A stretch of 32,993 nucleotides of DNA, taken from Kluyvera georgiana ATCC 51603. Its GTDB lineage: Bacteria > Pseudomonadota > Gammaproteobacteria > Enterobacterales > Enterobacteriaceae. Position 1 is the first letter of the stretch. The number at the start of each line of letters is the position of its first letter. The notes under the pieces were generated by a model. It made no database searches. It was not told the DNA's origin and saw nothing but the letters and a program-made list of their open reading frames with translations. The stretch covers positions 1-32,993 of the forward strand of contig NZ_LXEU01000019.1 of assembly GCF_001654985.1 (NCBI RefSeq), read 5' to 3'. Shown one piece after another: positions 1 through 9,562 of this stretch. Position numbers and translations under genes: made by a program.

Positions 1-88
1 TTTTTTATTGCCTTTTCAATACGATGGATGGGCATTAAAACGTGATCAACTTGGCAAAAATCTCATTTTTTGTTTACCCTTTATACCT

Positions 89-113
89 GCCTGCGCTTTT
101 GCAGGCCGTTTTT
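89..113 (+). terminator. Rho-independent terminator of an upstream gene
   Basis: A GCCTGC/GCAGGC stem (89-94 with 101-106) and six-base loop are followed by a short T run (109-113). It lies upstream of mscS and would end a plus-strand gene outside the window; fbaA is the neighbour in E. coli, but that gene is not visible here. Confidence 0.55.
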
Positions 114-147
114 AATTTCCCGTCCGGGTATCCATAAGGAATATTGA

Positions 148-1005
148 ATGGAAGATTTAAACGTTGTCGATAGCATAAACGACGCCGGTTCATGGCTGGT
201 GCGCAACCAGGAATTACTGCTGAGCTATGCGGTCAATATCGTTGCGGCAATCGCGATAATCATTGTGGGGATGATTGCCGCGCGCATTGTCTCTAATACC
301 GTCAATCGCCTGATGCTGGCGCGTAAAATTGATGCCACCGTGGCGGACTTCCTTTCGGCGCTGGTGCGCTATGCGGTCATTGCTTTTACGCTGATTGCCG
401 CGCTGGGTCGCGTGGGCGTGCAGACCGCTTCGGTTATCGCCGTGCTCGGTGCCGCCGGTTTGGCCGTTGGTCTGGCGCTGCAAGGCTCGCTCTCTAACCT
501 GGCGGCGGGGGTTCTGCTGGTCATGTTCCGCCCGTTCCGTGCGGGTGAGTATGTCGATCTGGGCGGCGTGGCCGGTACCGTGCTGAACGTGCAGATTTTC
601 TCCACCACCATGCGTACCGTCGACGGTAAAATTGTGGTGATTCCGAACGGCAAGATTATCGCCGGCAATATTATTAACTTCTCGCGTGAGCCCGCGCGTC
701 GTAATGAATTTATTATCGGCGTCTCTTACGATGCGGATATTGATAAGGTTAAGCAGATTCTGACAACGATTCTGGAGTCGGATAAGCGCGTGCTGAAAGA
801 TCGCGAAATTACCGTCCGTTTGAATGAGCTGGCGCCGTCATCGGTCAACTTTGTCGTGCGCGCCTGGAGCCTCAGCGGTGACCTGCAAAACGTCTACTGG
901 GACGTGCTGGAGCGCATCAAGCGTGAATTTGACGCTAACGGCATCAGTTTTCCTTACCCGCAGCTCGATGTGAATATGAAGCCGGGAACCCCTTCCGCAG
1001 AGTAA
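148..1005 (+). CDS. mscS: Small-conductance mechanosensitive channel MscS
   Basis: Inner-membrane homoheptameric channel that opens under membrane tension to release solutes during hypo-osmotic shock. The 285-residue protein matches the E. coli length (286). N-terminal membrane helices are followed by the pore-lining TM3, rich in Gly and Ala (about residues 94-127). The gate leucines L105 and L109 and the kink glycine G113 sit exactly where the family has them. The rest is the cytoplasmic beta and alpha/beta vestibule. The ATG is preceded by a TAAGGA ribosome site (135-140). It appears to be a single-gene unit, with a terminator on each side. Confidence 0.97.
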   Translation: MEDLNVVDSINDAGSWLVRNQELLLSYAVNIVAAIAIIIVGMIAARIVSNTVNRLMLARKIDATVADFLSALVRYAVIAFTLIAALGRVGVQTASVIAVLGAAGLAVGLALQGSLSNLAAGVLLVMFRPFRAGEYVDLGGVAGTVLNVQIFSTTMRTVDGKIVVIPNGKIIAGNIINFSREPARRNEFIIGVSYDADIDKVKQILTTILESDKRVLKDREITVRLNELAPSSVNFVVRAWSLSGDLQNVYWDVLERIKREFDANGISFPYPQLDVNMKPGTPSAE

Positions 1006-1019
1006 CGTCTTGCTGTTCA

Positions 1020-1049
1020 AAAAATGCCGGACTGATGTTCGGCATTTTT
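1020..1049 (+). terminator. Terminator after mscS
   Basis: A perfect 10-bp stem, AAAAATGCCG (1020-1029) with CGGCATTTTT (1040-1049), around a 10-base loop. The A and T tracts in the arms make it potentially bidirectional. Confidence 0.85.
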
Positions 1050-1096
1050 ATGAGTAATGATATTAGAAATATTTATATCCTATTAAAAATATCAAT

Positions 1097-1125
1097 TTCC
1101 GCTAATAATTTTATCGCGTTATAGT
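1097..1125 (+). promoter_or_regulatory. Candidate argO promoter
   Basis: A TATAGT -10 element at 1120-1125 has only a weak -35 (around 1097-1102), which suits a promoter needing an activator. In E. coli, ArgP binds just upstream and activates argO when arginine is abundant, while lysine-bound ArgP traps RNA polymerase there. The AT-rich 1060-1118 stretch is the likely ArgP-binding region, but this is inference. Confidence 0.5.
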
Positions 1126-1160
1126 CAGCGCCATTCCTGAACAACATAAAGAAAACTATC

Positions 1161-1796
1161 GTGATATCTTATTATTTTCAAGGTCTTGTACTTGGCGCGG
1201 CCATGATACTTCCGCTCGGCCCACAGAATGCGTTCGTGATGAATCAGGGCATTCGTCGCCAGTACCATCTGATGATTGCGCTCCTCTGCGCCGTGAGCGA
1301 TCTGCTGCTTATCTGCGCCGGTGTGTTCGGCGGCAGCGCGCTGCTGATGTCTTCGCCGTGGCTGCTGGCCCTGGTCACCTGGGGCGGCGTGGCGTTTCTA
1401 CTGTGGTATGGTTTCGGGGCGCTGAAAACCGCGATGGGGAGCAATATTGAACTGGCTACCGCCGAGGTGATGACGCAGGGGCGCTGGAAAATTATCGCCA
1501 CTATGCTGGCGGTGACGTGGCTTAACCCGCATGTCTATCTCGACACCTTCGTGGTGCTGGGCAGCTTAGGCGGCCAGCTGGATGCGGTGCCGAAGCGCTG
1601 GTTTGCGTTGGGGACCATCAGCGCCTCATTCCTGTGGTTCTTCGCGCTTGCGCTACTGGCGGCCTGGCTGGCACCGCGTTTGCGCACGGCGAAAGCTCAG
1701 CGCATTATTAACATCGTAGTCGGCATCGTGATGTGGGTTATTGCTTTCCAGTTAGCGAAAGAGGGCGTTGAGCACCTGCACGCGCTCCTTAACTAA
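1161..1796 (+). CDS. argO: L-arginine exporter ArgO
   Basis: LysE-family inner-membrane exporter of arginine (and toxic canavanine). The 211 residues equal the E. coli length, and the protein is a series of hydrophobic membrane segments. The N-terminal family signature ([14 protein letters not shown], about residues 17-30) and the [11 protein letters not shown] segment in the middle are typical of LysE/RhtB exporters. The start is GTG (1161), where the E. coli protein begins. Its activator ArgP is encoded about 900 bp downstream on the other strand. Confidence 0.95.
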   Translation: MISYYFQGLVLGAAMILPLGPQNAFVMNQGIRRQYHLMIALLCAVSDLLLICAGVFGGSALLMSSPWLLALVTWGGVAFLLWYGFGALKTAMGSNIELATAEVMTQGRWKIIATMLAVTWLNPHVYLDTFVVLGSLGGQLDAVPKRWFALGTISASFLWFFALALLAAWLAPRLRTAKAQRIINIVVGIVMWVIAFQLAKEGVEHLHALLN

Positions 1797-1882
1797 GCCT
1801 CATCTGATGGACTTTCTCCTGGCAGCGGCTAAGCTTGCAGGCAAGACCCCCGTTGTCGGGTGATAACCAAGGAGATACAACA

Positions 1883-2626
1883 GTGAAGTTTAAAGTGATG
1901 GCTTTGGCCGCAGCAATCGGGTTTAGCGCAATGTCCGTACAGGCAAACGAGTTGCCTGATGGCCCGCATATCGTCACGTCGGGTACGGCGAGCGTGGCCG
2001 CGGTACCGGATATCGCGACGCTGGCCATCGAAGTGAATATTGCCGCGAAAGATGCGGCGAGCGCCAAGAAACAGGCCGACCAGCGCGTTGCGCAATATCT
2101 CTCTTTCCTTGAGCAAAACGGCGTGGCGAAAAACGATATCAGCTCCGCCAACCTGCGTACCCAGCCGGATTATGACTACCAGAATGGTAAAAGCGTGCTG
2201 AAGGGGTACCGTGCGGTGCGTACGGTCGAAGTGACGCTGCGCCAATTGGATAAGCTGAATTCGCTGCTGGACGGCGCGTTAAAAGCAGGGTTAAACGAGA
2301 TTCGCTCCGTATCGTTGGGTGTGGCGAAACCGGATGCTTACAAAGACAAAGCGCGTAAAGCGGCAATTGATGATGCTATTCATCAGGCGCAATCTCTGGC
2401 CGCAGGCTTCCACAGCAAGCTGGGGCCGGTTTACAGCGTGCGCTACCATGTCTCTAACTACCAGCCGAGTCCGATGGTTCGCATGATGAAGGCCGATGCG
2501 GCGTCGGTTTCGGCACAGGAAACTTACGAGCAGCCGACGATTCAGTTTGATGACCAGGTGGATGTGGTGTTCCAGCTGCAGCCTGAGCAGGCACCAGCAC
2601 CAGCAGCGCCAGCTGCTGCGAAGTAA
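1883..2626 (+). CDS. yggE: Periplasmic SIMPL-domain protein YggE
   Basis: Member of the SIMPL (DUF541) family; in E. coli linked to lower oxidative stress, but the molecular activity is unknown. A GTG start at 1883 is chosen over the ATG at 1835. It follows AAGGAG (1869-1874) at good spacing and gives 247 residues beginning MKFKVMALAAA, a clean Sec signal peptide ending SVQA before NE. The SIMPL domain fills the mature protein. The C-terminus ends in a low-complexity Pro/Ala tail (PAPAAPAAAK). It lies 86 bp after argO and may be partly co-transcribed. Confidence 0.93.
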   Translation: MKFKVMALAAAIGFSAMSVQANELPDGPHIVTSGTASVAAVPDIATLAIEVNIAAKDAASAKKQADQRVAQYLSFLEQNGVAKNDISSANLRTQPDYDYQNGKSVLKGYRAVRTVEVTLRQLDKLNSLLDGALKAGLNEIRSVSLGVAKPDAYKDKARKAAIDDAIHQAQSLAAGFHSKLGPVYSVRYHVSNYQPSPMVRMMKADAASVSAQETYEQPTIQFDDQVDVVFQLQPEQAPAPAAPAAAK

Positions 2627-2634
2627 TTCCCGCC

Positions 2635-2660
2635 AACCCCTTGCAACGCAAGGGGTTTTT
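2635..2660. terminator. Shared terminator between yggE and argP
   Basis: A perfect 10-bp stem (2635-2644 with 2648-2657) with a three-base AAC loop and a T run follows yggE. The two genes converge here. The A-rich side is short on the argP strand, so it is clearest for yggE. Confidence 0.8.
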
Positions 2661-2668
2661 CTTAGCGT

Positions 2669-3562
2669 TTAATCCTGACGCAGCACCTTATGCCCATAAG
2701 CCAACAGCGCGTCGGTGACTTTGCGCATCATACGGCTTTCCGGCGCAAAGCGGTGCCAGTAAAGCATCCGGCGCTGGAACAGGCCTGGCGTGAGGTCAAT
2801 AAGCTCGCCGCTGGCGAGCTCTTTCTCGATTTGCAGGTGCGGAATCATACAGCAGGTGGTGCCTTGACGCGCCAGCTGTACGAAGGCTTCCGATGAGTTA
2901 ACGATATGACACGGCACGCTGCCCGGCGGCAGGTCAAAGTTTTGCTGTAAAAACGCCTGATGCATATCGTCCAGATGGTCAAAGGCCACGGCGGGCGCTT
3001 TCAGCAGCGCAGAGCGAGTCACGCCGTTCGGGAAGTAGCGCTCGGCAAACGCTTTGGAACCGACAAACAGGTAGTCCAGCGCACCGAGCTGATCGACCAG
3101 GCAACTCGGCAGCGCCTGCGGTTGAATACTCACCGCGCCAACCACTTCACCACGACGCAGGCGCTCCTGGGTACGCGTTTCGTCCTCAACCTGAAGGTTC
3201 AGACGAATAGGGGAGTTTGCCAGCACGTCTGCGAGAGCAGGTAGCAGCCAGGTTGCCAGACTGTCGGCGTTGACCGCCAGCGACAGCAGCAGCGGCGTGG
3301 AGCCGGTTTGCTCGTCGCCCAGCCACTCCTCTTCCAGCAGCTCAACCTGACGCAGCAACGCCAGCAGCTTCTGCCCCTGCTCTGTGGGGCGCGGAGGGAC
3401 GGTGCGAACCAGCAGCGGCTGCCCGAACATATTTTCAAGCTGCTTAATGCGCTGAGAAACGGCGGACTGAGTGATGCACAGTTTCTGCGCGGCGCGCTCA
3501 AACCCACGTTCCCTGATAACGGCATCCAGCGCCTGTAGTGTTCTGTAGTCCGGACGTTTCAT
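2669..3562 (-). CDS. argP: LysR-type regulator ArgP (IciA)
   Basis: Transcription activator of argO and other amino-acid genes, sensing arginine and lysine; once described as an inhibitor of replication initiation. The start at 3562 ([12 protein letters not shown]) gives 297 residues, equal to E. coli; the frame is open for 11 more codons upstream. An N-terminal winged HTH (about residues 2-60, with [12 protein letters not shown] as recognition helix) is followed by the LysR effector domain. It is divergent from rpiA and close to its target argO, as in E. coli. Confidence 0.96.
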   Translation of the reverse strand: MKRPDYRTLQALDAVIRERGFERAAQKLCITQSAVSQRIKQLENMFGQPLLVRTVPPRPTEQGQKLLALLRQVELLEEEWLGDEQTGSTPLLLSLAVNADSLATWLLPALADVLANSPIRLNLQVEDETRTQERLRRGEVVGAVSIQPQALPSCLVDQLGALDYLFVGSKAFAERYFPNGVTRSALLKAPAVAFDHLDDMHQAFLQQNFDLPPGSVPCHIVNSSEAFVQLARQGTTCCMIPHLQIEKELASGELIDLTPGLFQRRMLYWHRFAPESRMMRKVTDALLAYGHKVLRQD

Positions 3563-3719
3563 TGTTCTGAAATACTCCCCTGTAGGTGTTATCACGCACT
3601 ATGACATAAATTTACCCTGGATACAGACGAAATTAATTTGCCATTTACTGTGAAGTTCTTCACGAGTTACATCTTTTATTCGCCTGGCTCATGGGTCGAA
3701 TTATGCCGGGGTTCTGTTC

Positions 3720-3725
3720 TATAAT
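3720..3725 (+). promoter_or_regulatory. rpiA -10 element
   Basis: A perfect TATAAT lies 36 bp before the rpiA start. No good -35 is visible at 16-18 bp. Confidence 0.5.
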
Positions 3726-3761
3726 GCGCGGCAGTTGATGACACCACAGGCGATAACGATC

Positions 3762-4421
3762 ATGACGCAGGATGAACTGAAAAAAGCAGTAGGCTGGGCA
3801 GCCCTTCAATACGTACAGCCGGGTACGATTGTCGGCGTAGGCACGGGCTCTACCGCGGCGCACTTTATTGATGCGCTGGGCACGATGAAAGGACAAATCG
3901 AGGGCGCGGTCTCAAGCTCTGATGCCTCAACCGAGAAGCTGAAAAGCCTCGGCATCACCGTTTTCGACCTGAACGAAGTTGACCGTCTGGGGATCTACGT
4001 GGACGGTGCGGATGAAATTAACGGTCACATGCAGATGATCAAAGGCGGCGGCGCGGCGCTGACGCGTGAGAAAATCATCGCCTCGGTGGCCGACAAGTTT
4101 ATCTGCATCGCCGATGCGTCCAAACAGGTAGATATCCTGGGTCATTTCCCGCTGCCGGTAGAAGTTATCCCGATGGCGCGCAGCGCCGTGGCGCGTGAGC
4201 TGGTGAAGCTCGGCGGTCGTCCAGAATATCGTCAGGGCGTAGTGACCGATAACGGCAACGTGATCCTTGATGTGCACGGTCTGGAAATCCTTGACGCTAT
4301 CGCGCTGGAAAACACGATCAACGGCATTCCGGGCGTTGTGACCGTGGGCCTGTTTGCTAACCGCGGCGCCGACGTCGCGTTGATTGGTACCGCCGACGGC
4401 GTGAAAACCATTACTAAATGA
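3762..4421 (+). CDS. rpiA: Ribose-5-phosphate isomerase A
   Basis: Interconverts ribose 5-phosphate and ribulose 5-phosphate in the non-oxidative pentose phosphate pathway (cytoplasm). The start at 3762 ([10 protein letters not shown]) gives 219 residues, the E. coli length. An in-frame TTG/ATG pair 27 and 24 bp upstream is less likely. Substrate loop GTGST (27-31) and the catalytic residues D81, D84, K94 and E103 in DGADEING and [11 protein letters not shown] are all present. Confidence 0.98.
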   Translation: MTQDELKKAVGWAALQYVQPGTIVGVGTGSTAAHFIDALGTMKGQIEGAVSSSDASTEKLKSLGITVFDLNEVDRLGIYVDGADEINGHMQMIKGGGAALTREKIIASVADKFICIADASKQVDILGHFPLPVEVIPMARSAVARELVKLGGRPEYRQGVVTDNGNVILDVHGLEILDAIALENTINGIPGVVTVGLFANRGADVALIGTADGVKTITK

Positions 4422-4429
4422 TCTGACTC

Positions 4430-4459
4430 AGGGGAATGACAAATTCCCCTCTTTTTTTT
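4430..4459 (+). terminator. Terminator after rpiA
   Basis: An 8-bp stem AGGGGAAT (4430-4437) with ATTCCCCT (4443-4450) is followed by eight T residues (4452-4459). Confidence 0.9.
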
Positions 4460-4474
4460 ATTGAGGCTGAATTT

Positions 4475-4490
4475 GGTGACTTGTGTCACA
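4475..4490 (+). promoter_or_regulatory. CRP-like site upstream of serA
   Basis: GGTGA-N6-TCACA matches nine of ten key bases of the CRP consensus TGTGA-N6-TCACA. E. coli serA is known to be controlled by Lrp and by cAMP-CRP through an upstream promoter, so position and partner gene agree. CRP occupancy here is inferred. Confidence 0.55.
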
Positions 4491-4601
4491 TTTCAATCTT
4501 CTGCCTGATTAACATCCCATGTTTATCTTCCTGTTTAGCATTTTATGCTGGAATTTCCCTCTGCGTGAGGCTTCCTCATGTTGCCGACGCAAACGTTCAT
4601 A

Positions 4602-4629
4602 TTGCCGCAATAATTTTTTTTGATATGTT
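4602..4629 (+). promoter_or_regulatory. Proximal serA promoter
   Basis: TTGCCG (4602-4607), a 16-bp spacer rich in T, and an extended -10 TGATATGTT (4621-4629). The predicted start falls about 50 bp before the serA ATG. Confidence 0.5.
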
Positions 4630-4685
4630 GCTTAGGTGAACTTTCGTTCACCACAACATCAGTAAAACAAAGACGGGACGGGGAA

Positions 4686-5918
4686 ATGGCTAAGGTATCA
4701 CTGGAAAAAGACAAAATTAAATTTCTGCTGGTTGAAGGCGTGCACCAGAAGGCGCTGGATAGCCTTCGCGCAGCAGGTTACACCAATATCGAATTTCACA
4801 AGGGTGCGCTGGATAGCGAACAGCTGAAAGAGTCTGCCCGTGATGCCCATTTCATCGGCCTGCGTTCCCGTACTCAACTGACGGAAGAGATCTTCGCTGT
4901 TGCTGAGAAGCTGGTTGCCGTAGGCTGCTTCTGCATCGGCACCAACCAGGTGGATCTGAAAGCGGCGGCTAAACGCGGTGTACCGGTGTTCAACGCGCCG
5001 TTCTCCAATACGCGTTCCGTTGCTGAACTGGTGATTGGCGAACTGCTGCTGCTGCTGCGTGGCATTCCGGAAGCCAACGCCAAAGCGCACCGTGGCGTGT
5101 GGAACAAACTGGCCGCGGGCTCCTATGAAGCGCGCGGTAAAAAGCTGGGCATTATCGGCTACGGCCACATCGGTACTCAGCTTGGTATCCTGGCGGAATC
5201 GCTGGGGATGCATGTCTACTTCTATGATATTGAAAGCAAATTACCGTTGGGTAACGCGACTCAGGTGCAGCATCTTTCCGACCTGTTGAACATGAGCGAT
5301 GTGGTGAGCCTGCACGTACCGGAAAACGCCTCCACCAAAAACATGATGGGCGCGGAAGAGCTGGCGCTGATGAAGCCAGGTTCGCTGCTGATTAACGCCG
5401 CACGCGGTACGGTAGTGGACATTCCGGCGCTGTGCGACGCGCTGGCGCGTAAGCATCTGGCGGGGGCGGCCATCGACGTCTTCCCAACCGAGCCGGCGAC
5501 CAACAGCGACCCGTTCACCTCACCGCTGTGCGAATTCGACAACGTGATCCTGACGCCGCACATCGGCGGTTCAACTCAGGAAGCGCAGGAGAATATCGGC
5601 CTGGAAGTGGCGGGTAAACTGATTAAGTACTCTGACAACGGCTCTACGCTGTCTGCCGTGAACTTCCCGGAAGTATCGCTGCCGCTGCACGGTGGTCGTC
5701 GTCTGCTGCATATCCACGAAAACCGTCCAGGCGTGCTGACCGCGCTGAACCAGATTTTCGCCGAGCAGGGCGTTAACATCGCCGCGCAGTATCTGCAAAC
5801 CACGCCGCAGATGGGCTACGTGGTTATCGATATTGAAGCCGAAGAAGATGTGGCGCAGAAAGCGTTGCAAAGTATGAAGGCTATTCCGGGCACCGTTCGC
5901 GCTCGCCTGCTGTACTGA
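4686..5918 (+). CDS. serA: D-3-phosphoglycerate dehydrogenase
   Basis: First and committed enzyme of serine synthesis: oxidises 3-phosphoglycerate with NAD, feedback-inhibited by serine. The start at 4686 (MAKVSLEKDK) gives 410 residues as in E. coli; the frame stays open upstream but crosses the promoter. The Rossmann motif GYGHIGTQLG lies near residue 160. The catalytic Arg (INAARGTVVD), Glu (DVFPTEP) and His (LTPHIGGSTQ) are present. The C-terminal ACT domain (about 337-410, beginning HENRPGVLTALNQ) binds serine at the subunit interface. Its product feeds glycine and the Gcv system encoded 6.4 kb downstream. Confidence 0.98.
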   Translation: MAKVSLEKDKIKFLLVEGVHQKALDSLRAAGYTNIEFHKGALDSEQLKESARDAHFIGLRSRTQLTEEIFAVAEKLVAVGCFCIGTNQVDLKAAAKRGVPVFNAPFSNTRSVAELVIGELLLLLRGIPEANAKAHRGVWNKLAAGSYEARGKKLGIIGYGHIGTQLGILAESLGMHVYFYDIESKLPLGNATQVQHLSDLLNMSDVVSLHVPENASTKNMMGAEELALMKPGSLLINAARGTVVDIPALCDALARKHLAGAAIDVFPTEPATNSDPFTSPLCEFDNVILTPHIGGSTQEAQENIGLEVAGKLIKYSDNGSTLSAVNFPEVSLPLHGGRRLLHIHENRPGVLTALNQIFAEQGVNIAAQYLQTTPQMGYVVIDIEAEEDVAQKALQSMKAIPGTVRARLLY

Positions 5919-5935
5919 TTTTCCCGCACTGATGA

Positions 5936-5967
5936 AACGGGCAGGCCATTGGTCTGCCCGTTTTTTT
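5936..5967 (+). terminator. Terminator after serA
   Basis: AACGGGCAG (5936-5944) pairs with CTGCCCGTT (5954-5962), with further pairing in the loop, followed by a seven-T run (5961-5967). Confidence 0.92.
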
Positions 5968-6093
5968 CGCTTGCCTGCAACGTATACATCCTATTTACGA
6001 GCCTCGCCGCAAACGGTGATTAAAGGCGCCGCCGCGCATTGTCTCTTAGCAAAAGGGATTTACGATGGGGGCTCAGCAGGGGGCTGAAACGGC
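5968..6093. other. Gene-less stretch between the serA terminator and the sib locus
   Basis: I see no open frame, RNA or clear promoter here. It may hold the ibs promoter, because the toxin mRNA must start upstream of 6135. Confidence 0.4.
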
Positions 6094-6237
6094 AAAGCCC
6101 CTACCGAAGCAGGGGCCCTGAAAGGAAAGGGACAATGATGAGACTGGTCATCATACTGCTGATTCTGTTAATCATCGCTCTGCCAGCATATTAACAGTAT
6201 GAACGCAGGAGGGAGGTTCGCCTCCCTCACCCTTTAC
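6094..6237 (-). ncRNA. sibC: Sib-family antisense RNA (antitoxin)
   Basis: Antisense RNA that covers the ibs ORF and represses its translation. A strong promoter on this strand is visible: TTGACA (plus 6266-6271), a 17-bp spacer and TACATT (plus 6243-6248), predicting a start near 6237. The predicted RNA begins GTAAAGGGTGAGGGAGG, runs through the complement of the ibs gene and ends in a GC hairpin (6097-6116) followed by a short U run. Size (about 144 nt), layout and position between serA and ygfA match E. coli SibC/RygC. Confidence 0.85.
6135..6194 (+). CDS. ibsC: Ibs-family small toxic membrane peptide
   Basis: A 19-residue hydrophobic peptide, MMRLVIILLILLIIALPAY, with the Ibs pattern: a double Met, an Arg, then an almost pure Leu/Ile membrane segment. 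It is too short for ordinary gene finders. The GGAAAGGGA ribosome site lies just upstream (6124-6132). Overproduced Ibs peptides damage the inner membrane in E. coli; the opposing Sib RNA keeps them silent. It sits entirely inside the Sib RNA on the other strand, in the same place as E. coli ibsC. Identity is by pattern and position; toxicity is inferred. Confidence 0.85.
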   Translation: MMRLVIILLILLIIALPAY

Positions 6238-6242
6238 CGAGG

Positions 6243-6271
6243 AATGTAGGTCAAAAAAACGACGCTGTCAA
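6243..6271 (-). promoter_or_regulatory. Promoter of the sib antisense RNA
   Basis: Consensus -35 TTGACA (complement of 6266-6271), a 17-bp spacer and -10 TACATT (complement of 6243-6248). It is among the strongest-looking sigma-70 promoters in the window, as expected for an antitoxin RNA that must be in excess. Confidence 0.8.
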
Positions 6272-6285
6272 TTGCCTGAAACGGC

Positions 6286-6882
6286 CTACCACTGCCAGAC
6301 TTTTGACGGCGTGATCACCGCGGGCAGCGGAATATCCCATCGCTCGACCGGCAGCGCTTCAACCTGCTGGCAATCGTGGGCGTAGCCGACGGGCTGGATG
6401 CCGTGCTGCTGCCAGTTTTGCAGCGTGCGGTCATAAAAACCGCCGCCCATGCCTAACCGCTGCCCTTGTGCATCAAAGGCGACCAGCGGCGTTATCAGCA
6501 CGTCGAGATTAGCGAGCGGCAGAACGCCACGCACATCAAGCCTCGGCTCGTGGATCTTCAAGCGGTTAACGACCAGCTCACTGTGCGGATGGTAGTGCAG
6601 GAACAGCAGGTTACCGGGGCTGAACGGGTGAAGCACAGGCAGGTATACGCGTTTGCCCGCGCGCCAGAGCTGTTCAATTAAGGGCTGGGTATCGAGCTCG
6701 CCGTCAAAAGATAAAAACAGCGCAACGGTTTTTGCCATCACCACCGGAGGCCAGGCCATCATGCGATCTGCGGCCTGTTCGCCGTAGAGAATTTGCTGCT
6801 GGAGCGTGAGCGCACGACGACGCTGCCGGATAATCTGGCGGATGTGCTGTCGGGAGTTTTGTTGCTCAGATGGATGCGTCAT
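6286..6882 (-). CDS. fau: 5-formyltetrahydrofolate cyclo-ligase
   Basis: Also called ygfA. ATP-dependent conversion of 5-formyl-THF to 5,10-methenyl-THF, returning a folate that inhibits glycine and one-carbon enzymes to the active pool. The 198-residue frame holds the family signature LGMGGGFYDRTL near residue 143 and the N-terminal IRQRRRAL segment. E. coli annotations often begin at the internal MIRQRRR; here that position is Ile-Ile with no start codon, so the ATG at 6882 is used although its ribosome site is weak. It lies directly downstream of ssrS on the same strand, and the two are co-transcribed in E. coli. Confidence 0.95.
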   Translation of the reverse strand: MTHPSEQQNSRQHIRQIIRQRRRALTLQQQILYGEQAADRMMAWPPVVMAKTVALFLSFDGELDTQPLIEQLWRAGKRVYLPVLHPFSPGNLLFLHYHPHSELVVNRLKIHEPRLDVRGVLPLANLDVLITPLVAFDAQGQRLGMGGGFYDRTLQNWQQHGIQPVGYAHDCQQVEALPVERWDIPLPAVITPSKVWQW

Positions 6883-6900
6883 AAGACCGGTAGGTAGAAG

Positions 6901-7085
6901 GGGAATCTCCGAGATGCCGCCGCAGGCTGTAACCCTTGAACCCTTGGTTCAAGGTGAATGCGTCGTCACAGTTTTAAGGCTTCTCGGACGGACCGAGCAT
7001 GCTCACCAACCATGGAGCGCCACATTCTTGTGGTATGAAATATCGGCTCAGGGGACTGGCCCGCTTGCGAACATCTCAGAGAAAT
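6901..7085 (-). ncRNA. ssrS: 6S RNA
   Basis: Regulatory RNA that mimics an open promoter and binds sigma-70 RNA polymerase in stationary phase. The 185-nt minus-strand sequence begins ATTTCTCTGAGATGTTCGC and ends GAGATTCCC. Its ends pair (CTCTGAGAT with the 3' ATCTCGGAGA region). The internal hairpin CCTTGAACCAAGGGTTCAAGG and the central-bubble flanks match E. coli 6S, which is 184 nt. It sits between zapA and fau, the conserved location in gamma-proteobacteria. Confidence 0.97.
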
Positions 7086-7100
7086 TTTTTCTTCACAGTC

Positions 7101-7106
7101 ACTCTA
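7101..7106 (-). promoter_or_regulatory. Candidate ssrS P1 -10 element
   Basis: On the minus strand a TAGAGT hexamer lies upstream of a predicted start about nine bases before mature 6S RNA, matching the short 5' precursor known in E. coli. The -35 is weak. The exact hexamer is a best guess within about 10 bp. Confidence 0.35.
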
Positions 7107-7126
7107 CCATAGTAAACTGCAAAGTG

Positions 7127-8193
<1,067 letters not shown>

Positions 8194-8245
8194 ACATAAT
8201 ACCTGCTCTGCTCGTCGCAGCGCGAAGGGATTGAAAGGAGATGTC

Positions 8246-9562
8246 ATGACACAGCAAGCGTTTCTCCGCCGCCGCCAGGCACTGCTGGCGCAAATGAAAC
8301 CAGGCAGCGCGGCGCTAATTTTTGCCGCGCCAGAGGTGACGCGCAGCGCGGATTCTGAGTATCCCTATCGCCAGAACAGCGATTTCTGGTACTTCACCGG
8401 CTTTAACGAGCCGGAAGCCTTGCTGGTGCTGATTAAAAGCGATGACACCCACAATCACAGCGTGCTGTTCAACCGCGTTCGCGACCTGACGGCGGAAATC
8501 TGGTTTGGCCGCCGCTTAGGACAGGACGCAGCGCCGGAAAAACTGGGCGTTGACCGCGCGCTGGCATTCAGTGAAATCAACCAGCAGCTGTTCCAGTTGC
8601 TGAACGGCCTCGATGTGATTTATCACGCGCAGGGGGAGTATGCCTGGGCTGACGAGATTGTCTTCACCGCGCTGGATAAACTGCGCAAAGGTTCGCGTCA
8701 GAATCTGACCGCGCCGGACGCGATGATCGACTGGCGTCCGATGGTGCACGAAATGCGCCTGTTCAAGGACAGCGAAGAGATTGACATCCTGCGCCGCGCC
8801 GGTGAAATCAGCGCGCTGGCGCATACCCGCGCGATGGAGAAATGCCGTCCGGGGATGTTTGAATATCAGCTGGAAGGCGAGATTCTTCACGAATTTACCC
8901 GCCATGGCGCCCGCTATCCGTCTTACAACACCATCGTCGGCGGCGGTGAAAACGGCTGCATTCTGCACTACACCGAAAATGAATCGGAACTGCGCGATGG
9001 CGAGCTGGTGCTGATTGACGCGGGCTGTGAATACAAGGGCTACGCCGGTGACATCACCCGTACCTTCCCGGTAAACGGCAAATTCACCCCGGCGCAGCGT
9101 GCTATCTACGACATCGTGCTGGCGTCGCTGTACAAGGCGCTCGAGCTGTACCGTCCGGGCACTTCCATTCAGGAAGTTACCGGCGAAGTGGTGCGTATCA
9201 TGGTGACCGGGCTGCACGGTCTGGGGATCCTTAAAGGCGAGATTGACCAGTTGATCGCCGATAACGCGCACCGTCCGTACTTTATGCATGGCCTGAGCCA
9301 CTGGCTGGGGCTGGACGTTCACGATGTGGGCGTGTACGGCGCTGACCGTTCTCGCGTACTGGAGCCGGGCATGGTGCTGACCGTTGAACCGGGCCTGTAT
9401 ATTGCGCCGGATGCTGACGTACCGGCGGAGTATCGCGGCATTGGTGTTCGTATTGAAGACGATATCCTCATTACCGAAGACGGCAATGAAAACCTGACGG
9501 CGAGCGTCGTGAAGGATGCGGACGACATCGAAGCGCTGATGGCGGCGGCGCGCCAGCTATGA
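8246..9562 (+). CDS. pepP: Xaa-Pro aminopeptidase P
   Basis: Manganese metallopeptidase (M24B, pita-bread fold) that removes N-terminal residues preceding proline. AAGGAG (8235-8240) picks the ATG at 8246, giving 438 residues, three fewer than E. coli at the N-terminus. The metal ligands are visible: two Asp in LIDAGCEYKGYAGDITR, His in HGLSHWLGLDVHD, Glu in VEPGLYI and Glu in GVRIEDDI. The stop overlaps the ubiH start (ATGA), implying translational coupling to the ubiquinone genes. Confidence 0.97.
   Translation: MTQQAFLRRRQALLAQMKPGSAALIFAAPEVTRSADSEYPYRQNSDFWYFTGFNEPEALLVLIKSDDTHNHSVLFNRVRDLTAEIWFGRRLGQDAAPEKLGVDRALAFSEINQQLFQLLNGLDVIYHAQGEYAWADEIVFTALDKLRKGSRQNLTAPDAMIDWRPMVHEMRLFKDSEEIDILRRAGEISALAHTRAMEKCRPGMFEYQLEGEILHEFTRHGARYPSYNTIVGGGENGCILHYTENESELRDGELVLIDAGCEYKGYAGDITRTFPVNGKFTPAQRAIYDIVLASLYKALELYRPGTSIQEVTGEVVRIMVTGLHGLGILKGEIDQLIADNAHRPYFMHGLSHWLGLDVHDVGVYGADRSRVLEPGMVLTVEPGLYIAPDADVPAEYRGIGVRIEDDILITEDGNENLTASVVKDADDIEALMAAARQL

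Noticed and set aside
4436..4639. A 67-codon frame between rpiA and serA, similar in place to the dubious E. coli yqfE
   Set aside because: It begins inside the rpiA terminator, has no ribosome site and overlaps the CRP-like site and serA promoter. It is probably not a gene.
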